Assembly (NCBI RefSeq): GCF_003254395.2
Contig: NC_037641.1
Location: 11,370,501-11,434,500 of the forward strand
Direction: 5' to 3'
Source: Apis mellifera
Lineage: Eukaryota > Arthropoda > Insecta > Hymenoptera > Apidae
DNA length: 64,000 bases
This document shows, piece by piece, positions 1-12,279 of this stretch. Numbering within the stretch: the stretch's first letter is position 1; each line of letters starts with the position of its first letter. Made by a program: the position numbers and the translations under genes. A model generated the notes under the pieces. The model searched no databases and had not been told where the DNA came from. It worked only from the letters and a program-made list of their open reading frames with translations.

Positions 1-2069
1 CGGTCCATTCACCGTCTCTCTCCGCCTCCCCGCCCCTCCCACCTTCGTTTCTCGAAACACACCGACCGATCGATCTAACCACCTCCCCTATCTATCGTCA
101 ATTTTCGCACGACTTAATCCGCAACCGCTCTGCTCCCCCCCCCCCTCGGTGACTCGTACTTTTACTCTTCCACCCCGCTGTTTTTCTTTTCCACGCCGCA
201 TTTCCTCCGAGCGGAGCGAGATGGGGCTGACGGATCGATCGATCGAAACCGGTGAAAAGAGGGGGAGGGGGAAGGAAGGTCGATCGATCCCGATCATCGA
301 CCGACCAGGTGTCGCGCGCGCGCGCGATCGTCTTTGTGGGGTGGAAGGAAGGAGGTGGAAGGAAGGAGAGGAAAGGCAGGAGGAGACGCGTGACGCGCGA
401 CGACAAGGGGTTATCGCATTCCAGCTCGATTCGACGGCTAACGGGTCGACCGACAAAGGGAATATAGGGGGTGGGCCCCGTTTGAGCGCCCCCCCTCGGA
501 GGATCGCTAAATATTTCATTTCGCATCCCTCGAAACGTTTAATCTCGGCTCAGGTGCGCGCTCGCGAGTCGCGTTGCACGCGCGTTTGTGCATCGTCGTC
601 GATGGCAACTATCCAGCGGATACGATGCACCTTCTCTCTCTCTCCTCTTTCGATACTTGGAACGATCGAATCGATCCTCCACCTCCTCTTCCTCCACTAT
701 TCCAACCCCCTTCTCTCTCTCTTTCTCTCTCTCTTCGTTTGATCTCTCCAAACTCTTTTTCTTTTCCCTTCTATTTTTTTTTCTCCCTCCTCTCCCCTCC
801 GACTCGGCAAAGGCCGGTCGAGGAAAAAGTCGGATGGCAGCATTCAGCCGGAAAATCATTCCCGTAGCCTCGATAAATCGGCAGGCGTAAAACCGTGCCA
901 CCGGTTATATCGCTTGGTGGCTCAGCTTTGTGGCTCCGAGGATCGAGGAACTTTCATTATCGGAGCGGAGGCGCGCGCGCGCGCGCAACCCCTCCCCTCT
1001 TGCCCATCTTCGTTTACATTTATGATTTAATATGATCGTCCATTGTTGCCGTCCCCTTTGATTCCTCCCCGCCCCGTCCCACCCTCGACAAATATCTCTT
1101 TCTCTCGGTTCCCGTTACGTGTGTAATTCGAACGCCACCCCTCTCCTTTCTCCCTTTTGTATCCACGTTTCTTTGGTCCGTGCTGCTCCAGATGAGAACA
1201 CACACACACACACATATATATACGCCTAGATAATAATAATAACAAGGAAGAGGAAAAGATACGCGGGAAAGGAAGGAATCTCAATTTTCCTTGACGCTCG
1301 TTGCCCTACGAATTTTCGTTTCTCCCATTCCTTGTCCCGCGTCTCGTACTAACCCTCGAAAGATGGGGAAAGTTCACCTGCGATCTCCGCGCGAGAGAAA
1401 GGAAAAACTGCGAAAACCGCGCGATTTTTCGGATACTGGAAATCGCGGTGGTGGAAATACGCGGTGCGTCGAAACGAGAGAAGAAGGAGAGTAGAGGTGG
1501 AGAGGGGAAGAGAGGCGGGCGACGCGCGGTCGGAATATTAAATTGGCGCAAAATTCGAGCAACTTTTCAGCGTGGTATTATGGGCCGGCTATCCGGATGA
1601 TGTAGCACCGAACTTGGAAAGACTCGGGCCGAGGCGAAACCCCCGAGAAGCCTCTTCTTCTCCACCCCGTCCGTGCCCGTCCTTTTCGTCGCTTTCTCCG
1701 CTCGCACGCGCGTCTTTCCTCCCTTCTCTCTTTCTCACTCCCCCTTATCCCATCCCTCTCTCTCACTTTCTCTCTCTCTCTCTCTCTCCCTCACCGGGCA
1801 TAGCTTCCAGGGTAGCAATCTTTTATTATTAGCGCAGGCTTTACCAGACAATGAAACGAAAGGAACGGAATATGATATTGTAGTACAGAGGCTCGGCGGA
1901 AAGGGAAGCTATTGTCGGTCTCTTTGAATTTTAAAGTCAACGATCGATACGGCTCGGGGGATGCGCCTTTAGCCATATAAACCGCTCGCTCTCCTCCTCC
2001 TCCACCGGCTCTAGACCCCCTCTTTTCTCCGCGCCACGTTCGTCCCTCTTCCAGGCCCGATTTCACGAT

Positions 2070-2300
2070 TATTTATTCGGGACCGCGATTACGCGAGTCG
2101 ACTGCTCGGCTAGCCGCGGAGAACTCGAAAGCCTCGAGCGGAATCGGGAACGGGCGTGAAGGGCCGTGTCACCCAAATTGTCGGCCGTAATGATAAATTG
2201 CGCCCTCGGCCCCCGTCCGCACCGCCGACCGACCATGCGGCAAATCAAATTGCAATTTGTTATTTGTAATTCCGAGTGTCGCTTAATATACTCTCTCCCT
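2070..2300. other. Repeat-poor intronic island (candidate regulatory element)
   Basis: Unlike its flanks, this stretch has almost no simple repeats. It carries several A/T-rich homeodomain-type cores (TAATGATAAATT, CAAATTGCAATTTG) in GC-rich sequence. No coding pattern is visible. Calling it regulatory is inference from composition only. Confidence 0.2.
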
Positions 2301-5300
2301 GCTCGTTTCACTCGTTCACCCTTCCGCCAAGGGGTTAGAAATTAAGCGGAGCTTGATGAGAAAGCGCCAAGGTGTGAGCGTACCTCCTCCTCCTCCTCCT
2401 TCCCGCGAATCTCCCGCGCGTAATTAAGCGCGACACCCTTCTTTTCTCTTTCATATCTTTTTCATTATACGCGTATATACGTCGTAATATTCGTCCATTT
2501 CGTTCCGTTTTTCTAGACGACGCGTTTCGACAACAGTGTCGTCCCAATCGAAGAATTCGCTCGACGCGAAAGCGTCAGGAGGCAAATATAAATTCGATTT
2601 CGTCTATTCAATTTTCCAGAAAAATAACGCTTCGTTCTCCCTTCCTCGCGCACTTTCCTCCCTCTCTTGCCTCGGTGGCGGCATTATCGACGCCGAAGGT
2701 GGCGACGGAAGAAGGAGGAGGAACGATGGAGGAACGGCGGAGAGGAGAGGAATAAGTTGGATCAGTCAGAGGGTGGCGGTTACCGTTTCGGTTATGGGTT
2801 TCGGAAGCGTCGTCGAATCCTATTCTTGCGCAAACCCGATAAGCGGCCTTTTACGCGTCTATTTCTCGCACACGCGCCGCGCGGACAGAGGGAACGGAGA
2901 GGGGTTCTCTATCGCGGGCAAGCAGATCTCTCCGCGCGACAGATATCGGTCTCTCCTTTCCCGCGATAAACGATCGCCCCGCGTGCCCCGTATATTTCAT
3001 TCCCTCTCTCTCTCCTTTCCTCCTCGCTCGAAGTCCACGATTTTCGCCAGATATCTTCTGCTCGAAATACGAGAGTACACCTACCTACCTACCTACACCT
3101 CCCCCTCGATCCGCTCTCTCTATTTTTTTCGCCGCGGCATATTTTTCTTCGATCTACTCCGACGCAGACCGGGACGGGCAAAGGGACGACGGGTCTCGTC
3201 GAGGGTGTACCGTGAAGGGGATTCGTCCGTTTATTTGCGTATTGCCTGCCGGCTGAGCATCGAGCCGTTCGTTCAACCTCGCGTTAAATCCCTTCGAATC
3301 GACTCGAAAATTCGCTTCGAGAAGCGGTGCGGAGTAACGAACGATGCGGGATAAAAATCTATACTCGTACGCGAGAAAAAAGGAAGGAAAGGGGAGGGGG
3401 GGAAACGATGGCGCGTGGCGTGGAGGGAATGCGTGGAACCCTCGATGGAAATCGGGCCCGTTCGAGAAAAAAAACCGCGATAAGCCTGGTCGCGTTTCCT
3501 TCCTTTCTTCTCTTTTTTTTTTTTCTTTTTTCCCTTCCACGAGGGGGTAGAGAGATCGACGAGGCGAGCCCCAGAGCGACCATCGATGGCCCTTAATCGA
3601 GCGATCCGGCCGCCAAAGTGATTTTTATTTTCCACGAATCTTGATTTATACGCGGAGGCTTTTCGCCTCGACCCCTCCTCCCCCGGCGTCGACACCCCGA
3701 AGGACCCCGAACAGGGTGGAAGGGAGAAGGTGGAAGAGAGTGCAGTCGGACGCGCATACGCGTACGGGCGTGCGGCTGCGGTTGCCTTCACGAGGGGTTT
3801 ACCCTACGCGTTATCTCTCCGTTACGCGTTGGCAGGCATATGGCCGGTCGGTTGCAGGGTCGCAGGGGCGAACGGGGAACGGGCTCATAATTTTCAGATT
3901 TATGTACAAATGTTTCTGGCGAAGCGGTCGTTTCAGTCTCTCTCTCTCTCTTTTTCTCTCGCCCTCTCGTGGGGAAGATATCTATCGTAAAGTTTCGCGG
4001 AATTGAAAAATGCTTTCGAAGCTTTCTCGCCCTCTGGCGCACGGCCGGGGGAAGGGAACGTCGCCCGACGACGTCACGGATGACGTATCGTTCACGAACG
4101 AGATCCAACCAGCGCCCTCGCTCTCCCCTATCTTCCCCCGGATAAATGATTCTCGCGCAACGCGCGGCTGTTTCTCCTCCTCCCCCCCCCCCCGTTTATC
4201 GCTCGAATTTCTTCGTGACATTGACCCCGTTTGTAGATATAATTCAATTTCCGTAAAACGTAGGAACGAATTACGAAACGAATTCTATATTCTACCATTA
4301 TTCTTGAAATCCAAGCCGAGATCTCATTCTCGCCTTTTAAACGAAAGAAATTCTCGTCGTCGAAATCGAAATAATTCCGAAACGAAACTTCGACTCGACG
4401 AACACTATCGAGAGAGAGAATGAGAGAGAAAGAGAGAGCCACGTGGTGCAAGTCTCGCGAGTCGGTATCCGAACGACCGGTTATCTGGCCGGTCGATCGG
4501 CATTGTCTTCCCTCATTGCCAGCCCAGGGAACTCCATTCGGAAGCGAAATGAAAGAGAGAGAGGGAGAGGGAGGGTTCACGATCGGGAGCCGGGAGGCTG
4601 AGGAAACAATTTAGCTCGATCACAACGGTTTCCAGCCGGAATCTCAGGCGTCGTCGTCTAATTAAACCGTTGTCCTGCGCGGATATAAAGTCGGAGGTTA
4701 TCACCGTGGCGCGGGTGGGGTATCTGATCCCGAGACCTCCTCCCCCTCCCCTCCCCATCCTCTTAATCCGACTGTGCTTCCAGCCGGCCCGCTTTAAACG
4801 GGCCGCCCCCCCGTCTTACACAAAGCTCGCGTGTATTTCGCGTGGATATATACATATATACGGAACGAAATAGAAACTCGGGTAGTCTCATTTCCTGTCT
4901 GCGGGGGTCCCGCAGGGGATGCATAATTAGCCGCTACGCGCCCAACGCGTAGGGGAACGTAAGGAGCTCTCGTCGTCGTTGCAAACTTTTCCTCTCCACC
5001 GACTTATCGATTGCTCCACTGCAAATTATCGATTAGGTTAGAGAAAAGAAGCGGAAAAGAGCGAATTTCATTCCTCCCGAGATTGAAATTATTTTTCAAC
5101 GAGAGAAACGTTGTTCTTACACGCGCGTGTAAATCGCAGGGATCGTTTCACTCTCTCTCTCTCTCTGTTCAGACCAATTTTCGGATGCTGAGGATGAACT
5201 CTCGAGATCGCGAGAGTATTAAAGGGGCGCGCGAAGTAGAACGAGAAATTAATCTGGATCGTGGTGGCGGGGCCTCGGCCCCGTCATTTATCACCGCTCG

Positions 5301-6106
5301 TTACTCGGGAACGGAATCCACGGATTGATACCGAAGTTGGTCGGTCCGTTGTTGCGTTGTCGTGGCCGCCGTTCGTATCTATTAGTCAAGGCAAGAGAGG
5401 AGGAGGGGGAGGGGTTGGAAAATGGAAGAAGAAAGCGCGCCACCCTTCCGGATGGAGCAGAGGGGTAGGAATCGCGAACAGGGGGATGAAAGGGGATGGG
5501 GCGGTGGTAGTTGATACAGCGCCGTGGGTGGGCTTTGTCGCGGGGATTCCTGGTCGCGAGACCTGCAGCAACTTCCCTCGACGACGAAACGACTCGCGTA
5601 AACGTCGCAATTAACGGCAGATCTCCCTTCCCTTTTGCCTCGATTCGGCCGAAACCCCGTGCGCCGACCTTAGCTTCGTTCGAAGAGGCGAAATCTGCAT
5701 AAGTATATCGCGTCGCGTTAACGAGTTTCCGAGAAACGTTCGTTTTTTTTTTTTAATTCGCGTTAATCTCCCTCGATACGGAAAGAAAAGGGAGGGGAGG
5801 AGGAGGAAAGAGATCGGAGATTCGGAATTTACGATATACACGTATAATTGAGGGGTTCGCGACGAAAACAACTGCTCGGTCGATTTACGGCCAGGAGGGG
5901 AGAAGATAATCCTTAATTTTTCGATCGTGAGATTGAAAAAAAATTTAACGAAAAGTCGCTTTTTCTTCTCCTTTCTTTTTTCTTCTCTTCTCCACGAGAA
6001 TCTCGTCGACTCGAATCGTTGCATCGAATAGATTGAAATTGAAAGGATCGAGTTGTTTCGAAGTATATATAAAATTGGATCTCGTGGATTGGAGCGACGC
6101 GACGGG

Positions 6107-6128
6107 TATATATATATATATATATATA
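6107..6128. repeat. (TA)n microsatellite, 22 nt
   Basis: Eleven uninterrupted TA units within intron sequence. Confidence 0.95.
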
Positions 6129-7179
6129 GAAACGTTAACGAGTCTGGAAGGCAAGTAGGGGGATGATAGCCGCGAGGCGGACGTCTTACTCCGAGGCGGC
6201 ATCGATTTGATCGACGAGCGGAAGAGAAACCGGAATCCTAGGAATCCGGTGATTGAAACGGTTCGCGGCCTCCTCCCCCTCCTCCCCATCCCCCGTGTCC
6301 GAGCGGTCGCGCGCAGTTTGATAAATGTTGTCCGTCTGCCGATACGTCGGATAATATTTGCGAGCGGATCCGGTAGAAATCGAAAGGCAGGGCTCGAGAC
6401 GGTCGAGATCGGGCGTAATTCGATTCCATCTCCGACCCTTTATTCCATTCGTCCGGAGGAGCAACGTTCTGACACTCGTCCCACACGCACACGCACACAC
6501 GGATCTCGGCCACTCTTGCCTTCTCCCCATTCTCCCCGAGCCAATTTTCTCCCCCTCCCTGCTCCCCTTCCCCCGCCTCTAGTTGTTGAATTATGTTTCT
6601 CATATTTTTCTCCCCACGCGAAGCCAGGAGAGGAGAGGAGAACGAACCGTTTCGCCCGTTCTTCCTTCGCGGAAAAGAAATTTCACGAAATTTCTAACAT
6701 TCTCCTTTCTCTTCGTTTCGATCGATCGATCCAAGGGACGAATGAACGAATATTTTTGGTTATCGTTCGAAAGATTGGATCGAAAAGTTGAAATTTGGAA
6801 TCCATACCCGCTTCTCTCCAGCTTCCTTCCACAAAGAAGGATATACGTCCTCGAAGAAGGAGAAGGACTCTCGTTAGGACACCCCTTTCGCCTCGAATGT
6901 CACACAGCTGAGCAGAGAGAGAGGGAGGGGAGGACGTCGTTTTCGAGATCGCGCACTTTGGATCCCGTTACCACTCCCAACCTCGTTTATTATTTCAACT
7001 CGGTGGAAATTTCGAGGGGGCGAAAAGCCCGACCACCGACCCGGTATTATATCGTCCCGGTGTCGTTTATCCCCCTTTCGTCCTTTCCGAGCTGTAACGC
7101 AATCGCGCCTCGGATTCCAGGGTCGTAATTAAAATTACGACGGCGTCGGTCAATCGTCGCTCGCGTTCGACTCGAGAGT

Positions 7180-7207
7180 GGAGGAGGAGGAGGAGGAGGA
7201 GGAGGGA
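7180..7207. repeat. (GGA)n microsatellite
   Basis: About nine GGA units, followed by a degenerate GGGA extension. Confidence 0.95.
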
Positions 7208-7396
7208 GGGTTGGACGAAAAATATCGACGTTCCCCGCGTGTATCGTTTATCGAAAAAGCCGCGGCGGCCGGGTGGCAGGCATACTTTGCCCAATTAGCC
7301 CGGGCCCTCTTTGTCCTCTTGAAATTACAACTGTTCCCCTCCCTTCCCTTCCCCTCGTGTCATTATCGGAACGCGCTTTTGATTTTTCGCCAAAGT

Positions 7397-7417
7397 AACA
7401 ACAACAACAACAACAAC
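7397..7417. repeat. (AAC)n microsatellite
   Basis: Seven AAC units in the upstream intron. Confidence 0.95.
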
Positions 7418-8039
7418 GAAACATAGGACGCCGCCTGCTGAAACTAGCTATAGTCGTTGATTAAAAACCGGCCGAAAAACGCAATCTGTGGAAACGGTTT
7501 CCAAACCGTTTCTCCTTTTTTTCTCTTTTTTTTTTTCGAAATTCGCGGTTCCACGCGAAAAACGCGAGTCAATCGTCCGATCCCGGAATCGAGAGAATTC
7601 GGCTTTAGCGGTTCTCCACCGCCGCTCTTCTTCGCGTTCGAGATACGAACCCGTTAATGAACTCCCGCTGCGCGGGGCCGCCCGTTCCTCCGCCATCGGG
7701 GAGGGAATCCCCGCGGAGTTCGTCATTACCGAATCAAAATTAAAGGCAAAGATCCGGGGAAGGGTGGGTAAGGATCGTTCCGTTCGGCTTATTAGCCGCG
7801 TACGTACCCCGTTTCGTATTCTCGCTAATGGATACGAGACGGGTTCGATCGAAAGCGGCAGAAATAAAATCTGCTGCTCCCGAAAGGGAGCGAGATCCTA
7901 TTCTCGATTTGGAAAACGCACGCCTCGATCGTATAGATTTCCAAATATACCTACGATACGATATTTGTTGTTTAAGATTCGTTTCTCATCACCTTTTTCC
8001 ATCTCTCAGGAAGCCTCGTTATTCCCTCGTTCCAAAATT

Positions 8040-8360
8040 GCTTGGTAACTTAAATATTCTTCGAGATTTTTATTTCTAATCTATGGATTGGAATTGTTTA
8101 TCATGAAGAGAATTTTTTAATGAATAAGTGATAGTCAAACACAGAGCAAGATTTGCGAAGTGATGCAAAGTAGATCGTGCCAATCAAACTGTAACGATGC
8201 CTCGTGTTTTTGGCCGTTTTTCTTCTATTCAAACTTTCGATTTATCACGCTGATCAATATTTTGCAAAGCTCATAGTGGACTACCTTTCTTAGAACCTTT
8301 CCAGTCCAGCCTAATGGGCAACGAAAAAACCTTTTTCTCTGGGTGACGTCCACAATTTAA
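8040..8360. other. AT-rich island of unknown origin
   Basis: About 320 bases rich in A/T with few CpG, set in GC-rich, CpG-rich DNA. It has no simple repeats, no long open frame and no terminal repeats that I can see. It could be a decayed transposon fragment or a conserved non-coding element. I do not recognise a family. Confidence 0.4.
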
Positions 8361-8923
8361 AGTCTATTGTCGTTAGATCGAGCGCACGTTTCGATACCGA
8401 AAATCCAAGAAAGGATCTCATTTATGCAAAAGCAATACACGTATACATATATATACAAGGAGGAAGTTTTGCACGAATCTCGCGACGCCTTATTAAAATT
8501 GAGCCGAGGCGAGATAGCGAGAGCGTACGGCGTACAAAGAAAATGCGGAATTACCCTTGACGTTTCTGGTAAGGAAGGGGTGGGGGGTTGAAGCTGTCGG
8601 TCCTCGGGAAGCGGGGCGCTCGCTAATTATTCGCGACTAGGAGCAAGGCCCGGCCGCGCTCGGTAACCCGTAGGCACGCGTAATGAAATCCATGATGTAT
8701 TAACGCGGGCGTAAAGGCTCCGCTCGCTTCTACCAGGTGTCTACTCACGCGAGGCTGGGTAAACGCGCGCGGCTGAACGCACGCCGGCGCGCGTAAACGC
8801 GCACGCAAACGCTCCACCGTGCCGGCATACATGCGTGAAGGCGGCGGGGCCTTTGCCTCGCGCTTGCCCCTAATATTCGACTAATTAGAAATTTAATAAC
8901 ACCGTGGCGGTTGTTACGAGCTT

Positions 8924-8951
8924 ACGACGACGACGACGACGACGACGACGA
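8924..8951. repeat. (ACG)n microsatellite
   Basis: About nine ACG units; a second array of the same unit lies at 22192-22220. Confidence 0.95.
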
Positions 8952-10093
8952 TGAGAATCACCCCTTTCCTTCCCTTAATTTCAACCTTTTCTTACTCCCC
9001 CTCCTCTTATTCTTTCTTTTTCTTTTCCTCTCATCATCCTATATTCGAAATTTCGCCTCAGACGAGGGGAATCGAAACGGAGGCGGATCGAGATATCCAT
9101 CGGTCGCGACTTAATCGACTCGTATTACCAATTAAAATTTAATCATCCTCGAAAATTAAGTCGTTACGAAGACGCGCCTAAGAGAGAGAGAAAGAGTGTT
9201 TATTACTTCGATACTGTTGATCGTGAATGGAAAATTTTATTCGCATCCCGATGACGAATAAAATTCCGGCTAAAATTTCGCAAGCTTCGTAAAATCGGTG
9301 GCCGAAAAACGAGACCCGACCGACCAGATATTCGTCTCCAGATATTCGCCTTCGTACTCGTCGCTCGAAACCGACGCCTTCTTCTTCTCCTCCCTTGCCT
9401 CGTAGACGGAGGCAAGGAGAAGGAAGGGCGAGGAGACAGAGAGAGAGATTCTCCTCCGCTCGCTCTTCCTCCATTCCGCTTAACGCGGCCGTAACTTATC
9501 GCTCGTAGACGCGCGGTATTTCTCTCCGGCTCTTTGAAAGCATTTTCTCATTAAAAAATTAAGGTTCGAGGGGTCGAGGACGGAGGAGGGAGGAGGGAGC
9601 GAGCGGTCGGAGGGGGGGAGACGGTTTCGCGGGTTTGCGGGGCGGAGGTGGTGGCGGTGGTTTGGGGCGAGTCGGTAAGTGCTCTGCGGCTCCCAGATGC
9701 GCCCAATATTATGTTTAATGATATTAACTTCTTACTTAATGGTCCGCGGTTCGATTCGAGGTGCGAAGAGGAGGCGCGCCCCTCCCTCCTCCCTTCCCGG
9801 CGGGGAGAAAGAAAAAGGAACTACACCCGGGAGAATAATTTGCGGGACGAGGAAAGAAACGTGGGTACTTTGGGGGTGGCGGGTGTGGAAGGGAGGGAGG
9901 GTGTCTAATCGTCCGGGAAACACCCATTTTTGGACGATTTCTTGCTTGGCCTCGCCTCGCCTCGCCGTGGAAAATAAATTCGTAAATACAATCAGCCCTC
10001 CCCCTCCTCCTTCCCGTAAAATAATTTCCTTGGCCGAGCCATTAGAGCGACCCCTCCGAAGGGCACCTCCATTGTCCCCGAGATTCCGGGACG

Positions 10094-10130
10094 GGAAGGA
10101 AGGAAAGAAAGGAAGGAAGGAAGGAAGGAA
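10094..10130. repeat. (GGAA)n microsatellite, imperfect
   Basis: Tandem GGAA/GAAA units about 0.8 kb upstream of E1. Confidence 0.9.
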
Positions 10131-10930
10131 AAGAAATTTGAATTTACAACTTGGTTGTAGGAATTTGCAAACAGGCGGATGACAGTCGGAGTCGTTATCT
10201 CGATAAAGGCCGCGAATCTTAACGATTGCCGGCCGAGCTACCGGACTCGCGAGAGTTTGGAACGATGCGCGAGGAGGCGGGATTAAAAGTTTCGCGATTC
10301 GGAAAGAGGCATAAAGGCTCGGTGGTAGCTTAACGAGCCGAGATCCTCGTAAAACCTCGTAAAACATTCGAGGTTGAAGAAGAGCAAGAAAGAGAGAGAG
10401 AGAAAAAAGGAAAGGCGTCTCGCGAGTCCGGGAGTTGGAACAGCGGCGATTGCGGCCGAGACTTGGAAACGAACAATGTAATACGAGAAACTCGCGCGAT
10501 CCCATCCGGGCGATGGAATGGAAAGAGGATACACGGTGGTGTGTACCTGGCACGGGTCGCGATGGAAATAAAAAGATGGAAAGAGAAAGAGAGAGAGAGA
10601 GGCCGGTTTTACGCGAGAACGGATGTATCGCCTCGAGGCGATACGCGACAGCTCCGCAAAGGGAGAGGGAGGGAGAGAGAGAGAGAAAGGGAAAAAGAGA
10701 AAAAAAGCGAATCGATTAACGGCGATAATCGGATGGAACGCGCGGCCGACAGAGAGACCGGCACTTATCTTCCTACGCGGCCGGGTTGGGTCCAAGACTT
10801 GGGAATAATTATTTAATTAATGGGGAGGGAGCGCGGCCGAGAGTCCACCTCCGCGCCCGCCCCGATTCGCGTCCATCCCGGTTGGAATCGATACTAAACA
10901 TTTTCCCCCCGTCTGATTTGCTGATTCCAG

Positions 10931-11007
10931 GCTCCGCGAGGAGAGAGGAGACGCCGAGAGGGCACTCGCGTTGGACCAAAAACCCAGGGATCTGAGCTCG
11001 CACAATG
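10931..11007 (+). CDS. dac: dachshund exon E1 (in window), 77 nt
   Basis: The acceptor is GCTGATTCCAG, with a C-rich tract and a near-consensus branch point TACTAAAC at 10892-10899. The donor is ATG|GTAAGA at 11008. The exon opens with one base completing an upstream codon, reads 25 codons and leaves one base that joins E2 as a Gly codon. The translation is acidic and basic, then ALALDQKPRDLSSHN, and runs directly into GSSNGHSPVLNLSK of E2. PRDLS fits the CtBP-binding pattern PxDLS. The other two frames fail: one meets TGA and the third does not match the phase of E2. The incoming intron is therefore phase 2, unlike the phase-1 introns that follow. E1 has no domain homology of its own, so the call rests on splice sites and frame continuity. 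Confidence 0.75.
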
Positions 11008-12108
11008 GTAAGATAAATACGCGTACGCTCGTTTAACCGTAATTACAGTAATCGGCCGATAATACGGCGAATAACGCCGAGTTTTCGTATTATCGGGTCG
11101 AGCAAACCAATCCTTCTCTCTCCTTCCTTTCGAGGAGGAGGAAGGAGATTACTCGCACGTTTCTCTTCTCCCCTGTATTTTTTTCCCCCGAGTTTCGTTG
11201 GCGGATCTCCTCGTACGCGGCGCGAACGCTCGATATTCGCAATTGGAACGAGTCGCGGAGAGAAAGAAGATCGAACGTCCCCTCGATCGGTGCGGGAGAG
11301 GAGAGGAGAGGAGAGGAGGCGGCCGCTCGAGGCCAGGCCTGGAAAGAAGGAAGGACGAGTTAACCGAGCGTGTCCCGGTCCCTTTCTCGATTTCTTTATT
11401 TCTCTGGCCGCTGGCCCGGCCGAGCGTTTAGGCGGGCCGGGCAGATTAAGGCCGATATCGGGTTACCGGGGCACCACCGAACGCGCCGCCTTTCTTCTCA
11501 TTCCCCGTAATATTTTAATCCGTTCGATCGAACCTTTTATCCCGGTGGCGAGTGCGCGCAAACTGGACGGGGGCGACAATCCCGACGTTTCGAGTTCGAA
11601 TCCGATCCTCGGACCCCACGGAACCCCGCTTCTTCTTCTTCTTCTTCCCTCTTCTTCGACGGGGATATTTCGACGACCGGCCGACCGGAGAAGATGGGGG
11701 ACGTCGACCGGTGTGCTTAATCGACCGCGGTCATCTTCCTCCGATCCGCTCGAATCTCCTCGCTTCGAAACACGACCGATCGAACAATATCTATCCACGT
11801 CAGGATTAAAATGCCTCGGATACGAAACAATAATAGGAAGGGAGGGAGGGAGGGAGCTCCTCCCTCTCTTCCTCCCTCTCGAAACACGAGGAGAAAGAAA
11901 CGAGAAGATTTGCACGGGTGCAAATAATATCCATCAATCCTTGTCGTGTTCCACGTATTCCATTCTCGGGAAGGGAAGAAGAACGGGAGAATCGCGCGAG
12001 AATATGGTTTTGGTTATCGTTCGATCCGATCGATATACGCACACACACACATACACACACGCATATATATGTATATACGATAGATTGACGAAAGAATCGT
12101 GTCGACAG
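11008..12108 (+). other. dac intron 1 (1.1 kb)
   Basis: Phase-1 intron between E1 and E2. It contains GA- and CT-rich tracts, a four-run G-tract (11840-11854) followed at once by a C-rich stretch, and CA/TA dinucleotide runs at 12038-12078 before the acceptor. The long open frame across it (11290-12288) runs into E2 in the wrong frame and is not coding. Confidence 0.85.
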
Positions 12109-12279
12109 GTTCCTCGAACGGGCACAGTCCCGTGCTCAACCTGTCCAAGACGGCGGGAAGCGGAAGCGTGGGCGAGCACTCCGGAAGCGAGGCAGAGGCG
12201 TCGCACCGTTCCCAAGACGACGAGGAGGAGGACGACAATCTGTCCGAGGACCTGGACGACGACAACGAGAAGGACGAAG
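12109..12279 (+). CDS. dac: dachshund exon E2: LNLS motif and acidic linker, 171 nt
   Basis: The acceptor is GTGTCGACAG and the donor GAAG|GTGAGA. The exon is phase 1 at both ends and encodes 57 residues. It begins GSSNGHSPVLNLSKTAGSGS, a Dachshund motif, then a Ser/Glu-rich stretch and an acidic patch (QDDEEEDDNLSEDLDDDNEK). VLNLS resembles the CtBP-binding consensus. The segment is likely disordered and precedes DachBox-C; acidic patches of this kind are common in transcription cofactors. Reading past the donor meets a stop within a few codons, so the donor is needed to reach E3. Confidence 0.93.

Larger units (their letters stand above)
1..10930 (+). other. 3' part of a long dac intron upstream of E1; no gene recognised
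   Basis: No exon, RNA gene or intact mobile element could be supported in this stretch. It is GC-rich and full of simple tracts: GA/CT runs, a (TA)n run at 6107-6128, (GGA)n at 7180-7207, (AAC)n at 7397-7417, (ACG)n at 8924-8951 and (GGAA)n at 10094-10130. The many open frames have low-complexity translations (Ser/Arg/Leu/Pro/Glu runs from pyrimidine and purine tracts) and none resembles Dachshund. Two pieces stand apart: a repeat-poor island near 2070-2300 and an AT-rich island near 8040-8360. That this is intron, rather than sequence 5' of the gene, follows from E1 having a splice acceptor and starting inside a codon. Confidence 0.8.

Noticed and set aside
1802..1927. Acceptor-like CTTCCAG followed by an open stretch (SNLLLLAQALPDNETKGTEY)
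   Set aside because: The composition looks less noisy than its surroundings, but there is no similarity to Dachshund, no good donor and no link to a neighbouring exon. Too weak without transcript data.
2536..3354. Plus-strand open frame of 272 codons in the upstream intron
   Set aside because: It has no ATG at its start (GTG only), no similarity to any family I know and a low-complexity second half.
9732..10553. Minus-strand open frame of 273 codons before E1
   Set aside because: Ser/Phe/Pro/Arg-rich low-complexity translation of purine tracts; no motif.
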